A stretch of 64,000 bases of DNA, from assembly GCF_900240305.1 (NCBI RefSeq), contig NZ_LT964854.1:1302001-1366000 (forward strand), given 5' to 3'. The DNA comes from Ottowia massiliensis. Lineage in GTDB: Bacteria; Pseudomonadota; Gammaproteobacteria; Burkholderiales; Burkholderiaceae_C. Under the pieces are notes generated by a model. That model was not told the origin of the DNA, ran no database searches, and saw only the letters and a program-made list of their open reading frames with translations. Positions 24,418 through 32,546 of the stretch are shown here, one piece after another (positions within the stretch are counted from its first letter, which is position 1; each line of letters opens with the position of its first letter). The translations under genes and the position numbers were made by a program.

Positions 24418-26628
24418 TCAGAAGTCCAGCTTCACCCCTGCGTAGATGTAGCGGCCCCGGTTCGGCCCCCACAGGTGGGTGACGTCCATTTCGCCGTCGC
24501 CGTTGATCCACAAAAAGCTCTCTTTGTCCACCTGGCGGTAGTTGAAAAGGTTGTCCACGCCCAGGTAGAGGGAGACGTTTTTGCTGATGCTGTATTGGCC
24601 GCGCACGTCCACGGTGGCGAAGGTGGGGCTTTTGTCGCGTTTTTTGGTGCCGTCGAAGTTGTAGCGGCCTTGCTCGCCGCTGCCGTCGCCGTGGAATTTT
24701 TTCAAGTCCATCGGGCCGGTGACATTGACTTTGGCGGTCAGCGTCCAGGGACCTTGCTCAAAGTCCACGCTGGCGAAAAAGCGCGATTTGGGGCGGGCAA
24801 AGACGAGGGTGCCGGGGTCGAACTTGTAGTGATACAGCTCGCCGCCCGCTGAAAGGGCCAGCGAGGGCGTGAGCTGGTAGCTGGCGTTCACATCCACGCC
24901 TTGCACGGTGACGGGGCGTTTGGCGCTGGTGAACAGGGTGATGGGGTTGCCCTGCGCGTCTTGCGCGCCCGAATCGAGCACGGCCATGTGCTTGATGCGG
25001 TTGTAGTTGTAGGAGGTGGTGACTGCAAAGCGGTCGTCGGCAAAGTTCAGGGCGTAGCTGAGGTTTTCGGAGACTTCGGGCTTGGTGACTTCGCGCACGA
25101 TGCGCGTGGTGCTCAGGATGCCGTGGTCTTGCTCGAAAAAGCTGGTGGGCGCGCGAAAGCCCTTGCCCGCGCTCAAGCGGCTGGAGAGGTGCGCGGTGTG
25201 GTGGTAGAGCAAGTTGGCGCGCGGCGAGACGATGGTGCCGTATTCGTTGTGCCGGTCCACGCGCACGGAGGCGTTCAGCTCCAGCCGGTCGCCCAAAAAG
25301 GTGCGGTAGCCCTGCAAGTAAAGGGCGGGGGTGCGGAAGGTGTAGTTGTCCAGCCCCACAACGGGCGCACCGCCTTGCGCGCCCAGCGTGCCGTGGCTGC
25401 GCAGGTCTTCATAGCGCCAGCTCGCGCCAGCGGTGATCAGCCAGCCTGCCGCCGGGAACTGGTAGTTGCCGTCCAGGTAGTACTGGCGCTGCTTGGCAAA
25501 GTAGTAGTCGCCTTCGTAGAAGCTGTCTTGCTTGTGCTGGGCCGCGCCCATGGCCAGGCGCAGGCGGCCATCGCCCAGGCGGCGTTCGCCCTGGTGCACG
25601 ATTTGCGCGCGCTTGGTGAAGATGATTTCCGAAAAGCCCCCGCGTCCGCTGTCGTAGGGCAGGAAGTCGCCCGAGTCGGGCGCGTACCAGCCATCGGGCC
25701 GCGGCGAGCCGCCCGCGCCCCGGCTGAAGTCGAAGGGGTTGCCGCTCATGTTGTCTTTGATGGCCTGGTAGTCGCGGCCCAGCGCGCCGCCGCCGCGCTT
25801 TTCGTCCACCAGGTCGAAGCGGCCGCGCATCTTGAAGCCGCCCACGTCATCCAGGAACCAGCCCATGCCGCCCATGCGGCGGTCGTATCCGGTGTATTCG
25901 GAAATGCCGTCGCCGTTGCCATCGACCGAGTTGTGGCGGTCGTAGTGCACGGCGGCCGTCACGGCGCCGCCTTGCAGGGGCTTGGCCAAAAACACGTCCA
26001 GCCGCCGGGCGCCGAAGTTGCCGCCTTGCACGCGCATTTGCGCCTCATCGCGCGTGGGGCGCTTGGTGACGATGTTCACCGTGCCGGCCAGCGCTTCGGG
26101 CGCAATCAGGCTGGCGCCCGCGCCGCGCGCAATGTCGATGCGCTCCACGCCATACAGGCCCACGCTGTCCAGCCCGTAGGCGGAAGACACGGAGGAATAC
26201 ATCGGAATGCCGTCAATCAGCAGCGTGGTGTAGCGCCCGGGCAGGTTGTTGAGCAGCACGTTGCGCACGTTGCAAATGGAGCATTCCACCTGCACGGCCA
26301 CGCCGGGGTTTTTGTCCACGGCCTCGTTCACGTTGGTCGCGCCGGTTTTTTCGATGGCGCGGGCGCTCACGCTCTCGGTCATCACGATGTCATCGCGCAG
26401 CGCGCCGGGGCGCATCTGGCGCTGGGTGCTCGTGCCCAGGCTGTGCACCGTCACTTCGGGCAGCGTGCCGCCTTCTTTGGAGGCTGTGGTTTTGACGCGG
26501 GCCACGCGCTCCGGCTCATGGTGATGTCCGTCATGCGCCTGTGCGCACATGGCCCATGAAGCCAGCGCCAGCGCCGTGGGCGCAGCCATGAAAAAACGCC
26601 GCAGAGCGCGGCGGTCGGATGCAGACAT
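24418..26628 (-). CDS. TonB-dependent outer-membrane receptor, probably for a metal or metal complex
   Basis: 736 residues with a signal peptide ending in MCAQA, so that the mature protein begins with HDGHHHEPERVARVKTTA, a histidine-rich segment. The TonB box is likely LPEVTVHSLG. The plug domain contains VECSICNVRNVLLNNLPG, a CxxC that ordinary receptors lack, then GRYTTLLIDGIPMYSSVSSA and IDIARGAGASLIAPEALAGT. A beta-barrel of about 550 residues ends in the aromatic YIYAGVKLDF. ATG 26628 has AGGAG seven bases upstream. His-rich N-terminus plus plug cysteines suggest uptake of a transition metal; this is inference. A palindrome upstream (26725) is a candidate operator. Confidence 0.9.
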   Translation of the reverse strand: MSASDRRALRRFFMAAPTALALASWAMCAQAHDGHHHEPERVARVKTTASKEGGTLPEVTVHSLGTSTQRQMRPGALRDDIVMTESVSARAIEKTGATNVNEAVDKNPGVAVQVECSICNVRNVLLNNLPGRYTTLLIDGIPMYSSVSSAYGLDSVGLYGVERIDIARGAGASLIAPEALAGTVNIVTKRPTRDEAQMRVQGGNFGARRLDVFLAKPLQGGAVTAAVHYDRHNSVDGNGDGISEYTGYDRRMGGMGWFLDDVGGFKMRGRFDLVDEKRGGGALGRDYQAIKDNMSGNPFDFSRGAGGSPRPDGWYAPDSGDFLPYDSGRGGFSEIIFTKRAQIVHQGERRLGDGRLRLAMGAAQHKQDSFYEGDYYFAKQRQYYLDGNYQFPAAGWLITAGASWRYEDLRSHGTLGAQGGAPVVGLDNYTFRTPALYLQGYRTFLGDRLELNASVRVDRHNEYGTIVSPRANLLYHHTAHLSSRLSAGKGFRAPTSFFEQDHGILSTTRIVREVTKPEVSENLSYALNFADDRFAVTTSYNYNRIKHMAVLDSGAQDAQGNPITLFTSAKRPVTVQGVDVNASYQLTPSLALSAGGELYHYKFDPGTLVFARPKSRFFASVDFEQGPWTLTAKVNVTGPMDLKKFHGDGSGEQGRYNFDGTKKRDKSPTFATVDVRGQYSISKNVSLYLGVDNLFNYRQVDKESFLWINGDGEMDVTHLWGPNRGRYIYAGVKLDF

Positions 26629-26724
26629 GTGTGTACTCCTCTTATCCAGATGAAAGCAAAACGTTTGGGGCGGATTCTCAAGTTGCGAGCGCTTCGCATT
26701 TTTGAGAAATATCAAAGGAAGTTA

Positions 26725-26746
26725 CGATATCACTTGCGTGGTATCG
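26725..26746. promoter_or_regulatory. 22-bp palindrome upstream of TonB receptor
   Basis: Arms CGATA and TATCG, with inner CAC and GTG, pair in eight of nine outer positions around a 4-base centre. It lies 97-118 bases upstream of the receptor ATG, in the spacer shared with the divergent TPR gene. Its size and symmetry suit a dimeric metalloregulator, but it does not match a Fur box that I know. Confidence 0.45.
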
Positions 26747-26936
26747 AGATTTTGCCAGCATCCGGCCCGAAGCGTTTTTTCTCCCTGGCGCAACCGGCCT
26801 CGTCCGCTCTCTTTTTGGGGCGCCTGCGTACGCCGCCGCGCGCGCCTTCAAACTCACCGCGACGGCAGTGGTGGCATTGCCGCGTGGTCAAAAATGGCTG
26901 CGTGTGTATCGCCAGGCCACATCAGGAAAGCCGCCC

Positions 26937-27827
26937 ATGCGCCCTCCCAAAAACCGCCCCGCCAGCAACACCCAAGTGCTGCACTTGCGCCCCGCCGTCG
27001 CTTCCTCTCTGAGCTTGCAGCACGCCTTCAACTTCTTGCGCCAGGGGCAGGGCGAGCGCGCCATGCCCCTGCTGGAAAAGCTGCTGCAAAACGATCCGCA
27101 GAACTTTGACGCACTGCACCTGCTGGGCCAGCTGCACCTGCAACGGCGCGAGGCGGCGCAGGCTTTGCAGTGCCTTGAAAAAGCGCGCGCGCTCAAGCCC
27201 CCTGCGGCCGCATTGCTGAACAACCTGGGCATCGCCCTGCGCCTGCTGGGCCGCGCCAGCGAGGCGCTGGATTGCTACGCGCAGGCATTGGCGCAGCAGC
27301 CTGATTACGCCGAGGCGCTCGTCAATCAGGGCAACGCCCTGCGTGACCTGGGCCAGAGCGCCCAAGCGCTCGCCAGCTACGAAGCCGCGCTGGCCTTGCG
27401 GCCCGCGCACCCGCAGGCACTCAACAACCGCGCCCTCGCCCTGCGCGAACTGGGCCGCCTGCCCGAAGCGCTCGGCTGCGCCCGCCAAGCCGCCAGCCAG
27501 CACCCCGGCTACGCAGAAGCCCGCTACAGCCTGGGCCTGCTGCTGCAAGAAAGCGGCGACGGCCTTGCCGCCCTTCAGGCCTACGAGCAGGCGCTGGCGC
27601 TGGCGCCGGGCGACCCCGAAACGCTCAACGCCAAAGGCAGTGCGCTCGAAGCGCTGCAACGCCCGCAAGAGGCGCTGGACTGCTACGCGCAGGCCCTGCG
27701 GCAAGCGCCCGCCCACCCGGACGCGCTGGCCAACATCACCGCCTTGCTGGAGCGCCTGGGGCAGCCGCAGGAAGCGGCGCGCTACCGGCAAAAAGCGGCC
27801 CAGGCTGGCGGGCCGGCGTCAGGCTGA
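26937..27827 (+). CDS. Tetratricopeptide-repeat protein
   Basis: 296 residues made of about eight TPR units of 34 residues, for example ALHLLGQLHLQRREAAQALQ, LNNLGIALRLLGRASEALDC and LVNQGNALRDLGQSAQALAS. There is no clear signal peptide, so it may be cytoplasmic. The most similar proteins I know carry a C-terminal glycosyltransferase (SPINDLY/OGT-like) or sulfotransferase; here the TPR array is the whole protein. ATG 26937 has AGGAAAG upstream; a start at 26868 is also possible. Partner unknown. Confidence 0.82.
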   Translation: MRPPKNRPASNTQVLHLRPAVASSLSLQHAFNFLRQGQGERAMPLLEKLLQNDPQNFDALHLLGQLHLQRREAAQALQCLEKARALKPPAAALLNNLGIALRLLGRASEALDCYAQALAQQPDYAEALVNQGNALRDLGQSAQALASYEAALALRPAHPQALNNRALALRELGRLPEALGCARQAASQHPGYAEARYSLGLLLQESGDGLAALQAYEQALALAPGDPETLNAKGSALEALQRPQEALDCYAQALRQAPAHPDALANITALLERLGQPQEAARYRQKAAQAGGPASG

Positions 27828-27840
27828 AACCGCTTGATTG

Positions 27841-27927
27841 ATGCTCCTTCTTTTAGAGCATGATGTCCTAGTGGAAACTGCGCCAGACGGCATTTCACAC
27901 CCCTTATATTTGCTCCTCTCTTTAATT
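27841..27927 (-). repeat. Family A dispersed repeat, copy 8
   Basis: Inverted: ATGCTCC, AGAGCATGATGTCCTAGTGG, AACTGCGCCAGACGGCATTT and ATTTGCTCC. Sits between the convergent TPR and PepSY genes. Confidence 0.82.
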
Positions 27928-27949
27928 CTTCCTGGCGGTTGAATGCGGG

Positions 27950-27982
27950 AAAAAAAGCGGGCGCGGATTGCTCCGCGCCCGC
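27950..27982 (-). terminator. Rho-independent terminator of PepSY gene
   Basis: GCGGGCGCGG and CCGCGCCCGC form a perfect 10 bp stem with a 6-base loop, 26 bases past the PepSY stop; on the minus strand it is followed by TTTTTTT. Confidence 0.88.
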
Positions 27983-28008
27983 TGCCGTCATGCAAGCGTC
28001 AGGCTGAA

Positions 28009-28665
28009 TCAGTCGTCCAGGCGCTCGCGCTCAATAGCGCCCGTGTAGGGGTTGATGTGCAGCTCCACGCGCTGGCCAGCAGCGTTCACGGCGTCAGCTT
28101 CCCAGCGGCCATGTTCAAACTCCAGGTCATGCACGTTGCGGTAGCCCGCAGCTTGCAGGGCCGCCACAACTTGCTGTGCCGTCAGAATGGGCGTGGGGTT
28201 GGGGTTGCCCGGCTGGGCCGCATTGCCGCCGCGAGACACCTGGGAGATGACTTCCAGCGTGACGGGGTGCAGATGCAGCTTCACCTTGGCGCCGCGCTCG
28301 TTCTGGCGAACCTTGGCTTCCCAGAGGCCGTCGTCAAACTCCACGTCGTTGATGACGGCGAATCCCAGCTGGCGCAGCTTCTCAATCACTTGGGAGATGC
28401 CCGGCAGGCGCGTGCCGATGTCGGCGCGCGTGAAAGCCAGGAATTCACCTGTGGCATCGTTGAGCAGCAGGTAGTGGCGCACGCCTTCCTTGGAGAGGGC
28501 CTTGGCTGTCCAGTAGCCATGCTCGCGGTCAAAGTCTTTCACGCCGTAAAAGCCGTGGGCCTGCATGGTCTGCAAGGCTTCGGGCGCCGTCAAGGCAAAG
28601 GCCGGGCTGGATGCCAGCGCGAGGGCGGCGGCGGCGGCGGCGATGAATTTCTTGGCTTTGGTCAT
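28009..28665 (-). CDS. Exported protein with three PepSY-like repeats
   Basis: 218 residues. A signal peptide (FIAAAAAALALASSPAFA) is followed by three units of about 60 residues, each of the form xALQxxGFxxVxDxExxxGxWxxxA: ALQTMQAHGFYGVKDFDREH, VIEKLRQLGFAVINDVEFDD and VVAALQAAGYRNVHDLEFEH. PepSY domains are periplasmic and often occur next to two-component systems. RBS GAAAGGAG lies eight bases before ATG 28665. It is transcribed away from a second PepSY gene and a response regulator gene, a usual arrangement for a sensor-linked regulon. Confidence 0.85.
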   Translation of the reverse strand: MTKAKKFIAAAAAALALASSPAFALTAPEALQTMQAHGFYGVKDFDREHGYWTAKALSKEGVRHYLLLNDATGEFLAFTRADIGTRLPGISQVIEKLRQLGFAVINDVEFDDGLWEAKVRQNERGAKVKLHLHPVTLEVISQVSRGGNAAQPGNPNPTPILTAQQVVAALQAAGYRNVHDLEFEHGRWEADAVNAAGQRVELHINPYTGAIERERLDD

Positions 28666-28699
28666 TTGCTTGCTCCTTTCAGGTGCGGTTGAGAAAAAA

Positions 28700-28717
28700 C
28701 ATGGTTGAAAAACCATG
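28700..28717. promoter_or_regulatory. Perfect 7-bp palindrome between divergent PepSY genes
   Basis: CATGGTT-GAAA-AACCATG, 35-52 bases upstream of the minus-strand PepSY start and 99 bases before the plus-strand one. It could be an operator for the response regulator encoded at 29601, or a hairpin in the minus-strand leader. Confidence 0.45.
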
Positions 28718-28815
28718 GCTGAATGATGAATCGATGCATCTAAATGCAATATGAAGACGCCGTTCACGGGGCATTTAAAAACCGTCTCCACAATCAGGAA
28801 GAGGTCTGTATCCAC

Positions 28816-29550
28816 ATGAAACACACCAAACTTTTTCTTTCGTGCCTTGTTTTCAGCCTCTTTTTGGGCGCTTTGGGCGCGGTCCAGGCGCGCGGCAGCG
28901 ACCAGGAGCAGGCGCGCCTGGGCGTTATCAGCGGCGCTTATCGTCCGCTGGCGGCCATCCTGGATGAGGTATCGGCCCAGCACGAGGCGCGCGTGGTGGA
29001 TGTGGAGTCGCGCCAGGGCGCGCGCGGCGAGCTTCAATATGAAATCACGCTCATCACCCGGCGCGACGGCCAAAAGCGCGAGCTGCTGGTAGATGCCGCC
29101 ACGGGCCGCGTGCTGGCGCAAGAGCAGGACTTCTCCCGCCAGGCGGCCTCCTTGTCGGCGCTGGCGGCCTGGCTGCGCCCGCTGGAGCAGCATGACCAGC
29201 GCGTGGTGGAAGCCGAATTCGAGCTTTCGCCGCAGGGCCTGCCCGCCTACCAGCTGCAAATCGCTCCGGCGGCGCAAGCCTCGCAGCGCATGCTGCTGGA
29301 TGCGCGCAACGGCGCCGTGCTGGAGCGCGGCAATCAGTCCGCCGCTGGCGTCATCCGCCCCATGCATGAAATGCTGGAGACGCTGTCCCCGCGCTTTTCA
29401 GGCCTGGTTCGCGAGGTGGAGCTGGAGCACGACACGCGCAACCAGCCTTTCTACGAGCTGGAACTGCTCCAGCCGGACGGCAACACGCTGGAGCTGAAAG
29501 TGCACGCCCACACGCTGGAAGTGCTGCAACGCAAGATCAAGCGCGACTGA
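28816..29550 (+). CDS. Exported PepSY-domain protein
   Basis: 244 residues. Signal peptide LFLSCLVFSLFLGALGAVQA. Three PepSY-like segments are suggested by LAAILDEVSAQHEARVVDVE with LVDAATGRVLAQE, AAWLRPLEQHDQRVVEAEFE with LLDARNGAVLERG, and MHEMLETLSPRFSGLVREVE with LEVLQRKIKRD. ATG 28816 follows AGGAAGAGG. The gene ends 50 bp before the response regulator, so the two are probably one transcript. PepSY proteins of this kind often act with an OmpR-type regulator in envelope or metal stress; the signal is unknown. Confidence 0.82.
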   Translation: MKHTKLFLSCLVFSLFLGALGAVQARGSDQEQARLGVISGAYRPLAAILDEVSAQHEARVVDVESRQGARGELQYEITLITRRDGQKRELLVDAATGRVLAQEQDFSRQAASLSALAAWLRPLEQHDQRVVEAEFELSPQGLPAYQLQIAPAAQASQRMLLDARNGAVLERGNQSAAGVIRPMHEMLETLSPRFSGLVREVELEHDTRNQPFYELELLQPDGNTLELKVHAHTLEVLQRKIKRD

Positions 29551-29600
29551 AACCGGCTTCACTCCTGCCAATTCACCTCTGCCAAAAAAAGACCTTTCCC

Positions 29601-30263
29601 ATGCGAATCCTCATCGTGGAAGACGACGCGGCCCTGGCCGAGCAAATGCGCCAGGCCCTGGCCGAAGCGGGTTTTGTGCCGGATGTGGAGCACGACGGCG
29701 AATCCGCCTCCTTCGCAGGCAGCGTGGAGTCTTACGACGCGGCCGTGCTCGACTTGGGCCTGCCCGCCAAAGACGGCCTTTCCGTGCTGCGCGACTGGCG
29801 CGAGGGCAACTGCCACTGGCCCGTGCTCATCCTCACCGCCCGCAACCGCTGGAGCGACAAGGTGGCCGGCTTCAACGCAGGCGCTGACGACTACCTCACC
29901 AAGCCCTTCATGATGGAAGAAGTGGTGCTGCGCCTGCGCGCCATGCTGCGCCGCCAGACCGGCAGCGGCTCCACCGTGCTGCGCGCGGGCGGGCTGGAAT
30001 ACGACGTGAGCGCAGGGCGCTTCACCTGGCACGGCCAGCCCTTGGGCCTGACGGCGCAGGAGCACAAGATACTGGCCTATCTCATGCACCACCCGGGCCA
30101 GGTCATCACCCGCGCCCACATTGGCGAACACGTCTATGCCCGCGATCTCGATCCTGACTCCAACACCATCGACGTGCTCATTGGCCGCATCCGCCGCAAG
30201 CTGGGCGACCCCAGCCTGATCGTCACCGAGCGCGGCCAAGGCTTCCGGCTGGTTGCGCCATAG
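29601..30263 (+). CDS. OmpR/PhoB-family response regulator (QseB-like), no adjacent kinase
   Basis: 220 residues. The receiver domain (1-115) has the acidic pair EDD, the phosphorylation site in AAVLDLGLPAKDG (Asp51), LTAR and the lysine in YLTKPF. The winged-helix output domain (about 125-220) has GLTAQEHKILAYLMHHPGQV and IDVLIGRIRRKLG. All catalytic residues are intact. Downstream, where the QseC-like kinase would be expected, there is a family B repeat and then tkt. It lies after a PepSY gene. Confidence 0.93.
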   Translation: MRILIVEDDAALAEQMRQALAEAGFVPDVEHDGESASFAGSVESYDAAVLDLGLPAKDGLSVLRDWREGNCHWPVLILTARNRWSDKVAGFNAGADDYLTKPFMMEEVVLRLRAMLRRQTGSGSTVLRAGGLEYDVSAGRFTWHGQPLGLTAQEHKILAYLMHHPGQVITRAHIGEHVYARDLDPDSNTIDVLIGRIRRKLGDPSLIVTERGQGFRLVAP

Positions 30264-30303
30264 CCTCGTGCATTCCGCCGTTTCGCCTGATGGCGGGCAG
30301 CGC

Positions 30304-30364
30304 GCTCCGCTCTTTTATCCATAGCGGCTAGCGCCCGCTCCACAAGGGCTTGCGGCCAATTCGG
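30304..30364 (-). repeat. Family B short dispersed repeat, copy 2 (inverted)
   Basis: On the minus strand: AATTGGCCGCAAGCCCTTGT, GGAGCGGGCGCTAGC and CGCTATGGATAAAAGAGCGG. It lies immediately behind the orphan response regulator gene. Confidence 0.5.
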
Positions 30365-30476
30365 CATCTGAATTCAGGGCACTGAAAGTGCCTGCCAGCA
30401 GCTGCGAGAGGAAGGGGCGGCTTTGTAAAATTTGAAGCTTTTCACTTCCCACACCTTGCTAGCGGAGCTGAATCTC

Positions 30477-32510
30477 ATGGCAGACCCGACCCTCATGGCC
30501 AACGCCATCCGCGCCCTTTCGATGGACGCCGTTCAACAAGCCAAGTCGGGCCACCCCGGCGCGCCCATGGGCATGGCCGACATGGCCGTGGCGCTGTGGA
30601 GCCGCCACCTGCGCCACAACCCGGCCCATCCGCAATGGGCGGGGCGCGACCGCTTCGTGCTCTCCAACGGGCACGCTTCCATGCTGCTGTATGCCCTGCT
30701 GCACCTGACGGGCTATGACCTGCCGCTGCATGAGCTGAAAAACTTCCGCCAGCTGCACAGCAAAACGCCGGGCCACCCGGAGCACGGCGTCACCCCCGGC
30801 GTGGAAACCACCACCGGCCCGCTGGGGCAGGGCCTGGCCAATGCCGTGGGCATGGCGCTGGCCGAAAAGCTGCTGGCCGCCGAATTCAACCGCGAAGGCC
30901 ACACCATCGTGGACCACCACACCTACGTCTTTCTGGGCGATGGCTGCCTGATGGAAGGCATCAGCCACGAAGCATGCAGCCTGGCGGGCGCGTGGAAGCT
31001 CGGCAAGCTCATCGCCCTGTATGACGACAACGGCATCAGCATCGACGGGCAAGTGGCCCCCTGGTTTGCAGACAACACGGCGGAGCGCTTCAAGGCCTAC
31101 CACTGGAACGTGATCGGCCCGGTGGACGGGCATGACGCCGCCGCCATCGACAAGGCCATCGCCCAGGCCAAAAAAAGCGCCAGCCAGCCCACGCTCATCA
31201 TCTGCAAGACACACATCGGCAAAGGCAGCCCCAACCGGCAGGGCACCTCCAAAGCGCACGGCGAGCCGCTGGGCGCGGACGAAATCGCGCTGACACGCCA
31301 GGCGCTGGGCTGGCAGCATGGCCCCTTTGAAATTCCGGACGAGGTCTATGCCGCCTGGGACGCCAAAGCCATCGGCGCCAAAGCCGAAGCGCAGTGGGAC
31401 GCCGCCTTTGCCGCCTACGCCAAGGCTCACCCCGAACTGGCCGCCGAATTCACCCGCCGCATGGCCGGCGAGCTGCCCGCCAGCTTCCAGCAAGTGGCCG
31501 TCGATGCGGCCATGCACGCGCATGAAAGGGCCGAAACAGTGGCCAGCCGCAAGGCCAGCCAGCAGGCGCTGCAAGCCTTGACCGCCGCGCTGCCGGAGCT
31601 GCTGGGCGGCAGCGCCGACCTCACCGGCTCCAACCTCACCCAGACGGCCGCCACCGCGCCGCTGCGCATGAACGCCCAGGGCGAAGTCGAAAAAACGAAA
31701 GACGGCCAGATTGGCCGCCACATCAACTACGGCGTGCGCGAATTCGGCATGGCCGCCATCATGAACGGCGTGGCGCTGCACGGCGGCTTCATCCCCTACG
31801 GCGGCACCTTCCTCACCTTCAGCGACTACAGCCGCAACGCCATCCGCATGGCCGCGCTCATGAAGCAGCGCGTCATTCACGTGTTCACGCACGACAGCAT
31901 CGGCCTGGGCGAAGACGGCCCCACGCACCAAAGCATCGAGCACGCCGCAAGCCTGCGCCTCATTCCCAACCTGGATGTCTGGCGCCCGGCCGACGCCGTG
32001 GAAACCGCCATCGCCTGGGCTGCGGCGCTGGCGAGCAAAGACCGGCCCACCGCCTTGCTGCTCTCGCGCCAGAACCTGCCCGCGCTGCCCAAGGGCGACA
32101 TGGGCAACATCAGCCGTGGCGCCTACGTGCTCAGCGAACCGGTGGATGCGGGCCTGAACAAGCCCGCGCAAATCGTGCTGATTGCCACTGGCTCGGAAGT
32201 CGATCTGGCCCTGAAAGCGCAGGCGCTGCTGGCGCAAAGGAAAGTGGCCGCCCGCGTCGTCTCCATGCCCAGCGCCACCACGTTTGACCGGCAGGGCGAC
32301 GCCTACAAGCGCGCCGTGCTGCTGCCGAGCAAACCCCGCGTGGCCGTGGAAATGGCCAGCACCGCCGCGTGGTGGAAATATGGCGTCAGCGCCGTCATCG
32401 GCATCGACGCCTTTGGCGAATCCGCCCCCGCCCCCGTGCTGTTCAGGCACTTTGGCTTCACGCCCGAAAACGTGGCGGCGCAAGCGCTGGCCGTGCTCAA
32501 AAAACGCTAA
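30477..32510 (+). CDS. tkt: Transketolase
   Basis: 677 residues. TPP-dependent enzyme of the non-oxidative pentose phosphate and Calvin pathways. QQAKSGHPGAPMGMADMAV, the TPP motif FLGDGCLMEGISHEACSLAG through to LIALYDDNGISIDG, the pyrimidine domain GVREFGMAAIMNGVALHGG and HDSIGLGEDGPTHQ are intact. ATG 30477 (MADPTLMANAIRAL) has GGAG ten bases upstream; the earlier ATG at 30432 is not in the family's range. gap follows after 36 bp, so a tkt-gap operon is likely. Confidence 0.96.
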   Translation: MADPTLMANAIRALSMDAVQQAKSGHPGAPMGMADMAVALWSRHLRHNPAHPQWAGRDRFVLSNGHASMLLYALLHLTGYDLPLHELKNFRQLHSKTPGHPEHGVTPGVETTTGPLGQGLANAVGMALAEKLLAAEFNREGHTIVDHHTYVFLGDGCLMEGISHEACSLAGAWKLGKLIALYDDNGISIDGQVAPWFADNTAERFKAYHWNVIGPVDGHDAAAIDKAIAQAKKSASQPTLIICKTHIGKGSPNRQGTSKAHGEPLGADEIALTRQALGWQHGPFEIPDEVYAAWDAKAIGAKAEAQWDAAFAAYAKAHPELAAEFTRRMAGELPASFQQVAVDAAMHAHERAETVASRKASQQALQALTAALPELLGGSADLTGSNLTQTAATAPLRMNAQGEVEKTKDGQIGRHINYGVREFGMAAIMNGVALHGGFIPYGGTFLTFSDYSRNAIRMAALMKQRVIHVFTHDSIGLGEDGPTHQSIEHAASLRLIPNLDVWRPADAVETAIAWAAALASKDRPTALLLSRQNLPALPKGDMGNISRGAYVLSEPVDAGLNKPAQIVLIATGSEVDLALKAQALLAQRKVAARVVSMPSATTFDRQGDAYKRAVLLPSKPRVAVEMASTAAWWKYGVSAVIGIDAFGESAPAPVLFRHFGFTPENVAAQALAVLKKR

Positions 32511-32546
32511 TTTCCCTTTTCGACGCTTCAATTTCAGGAGAACGCA

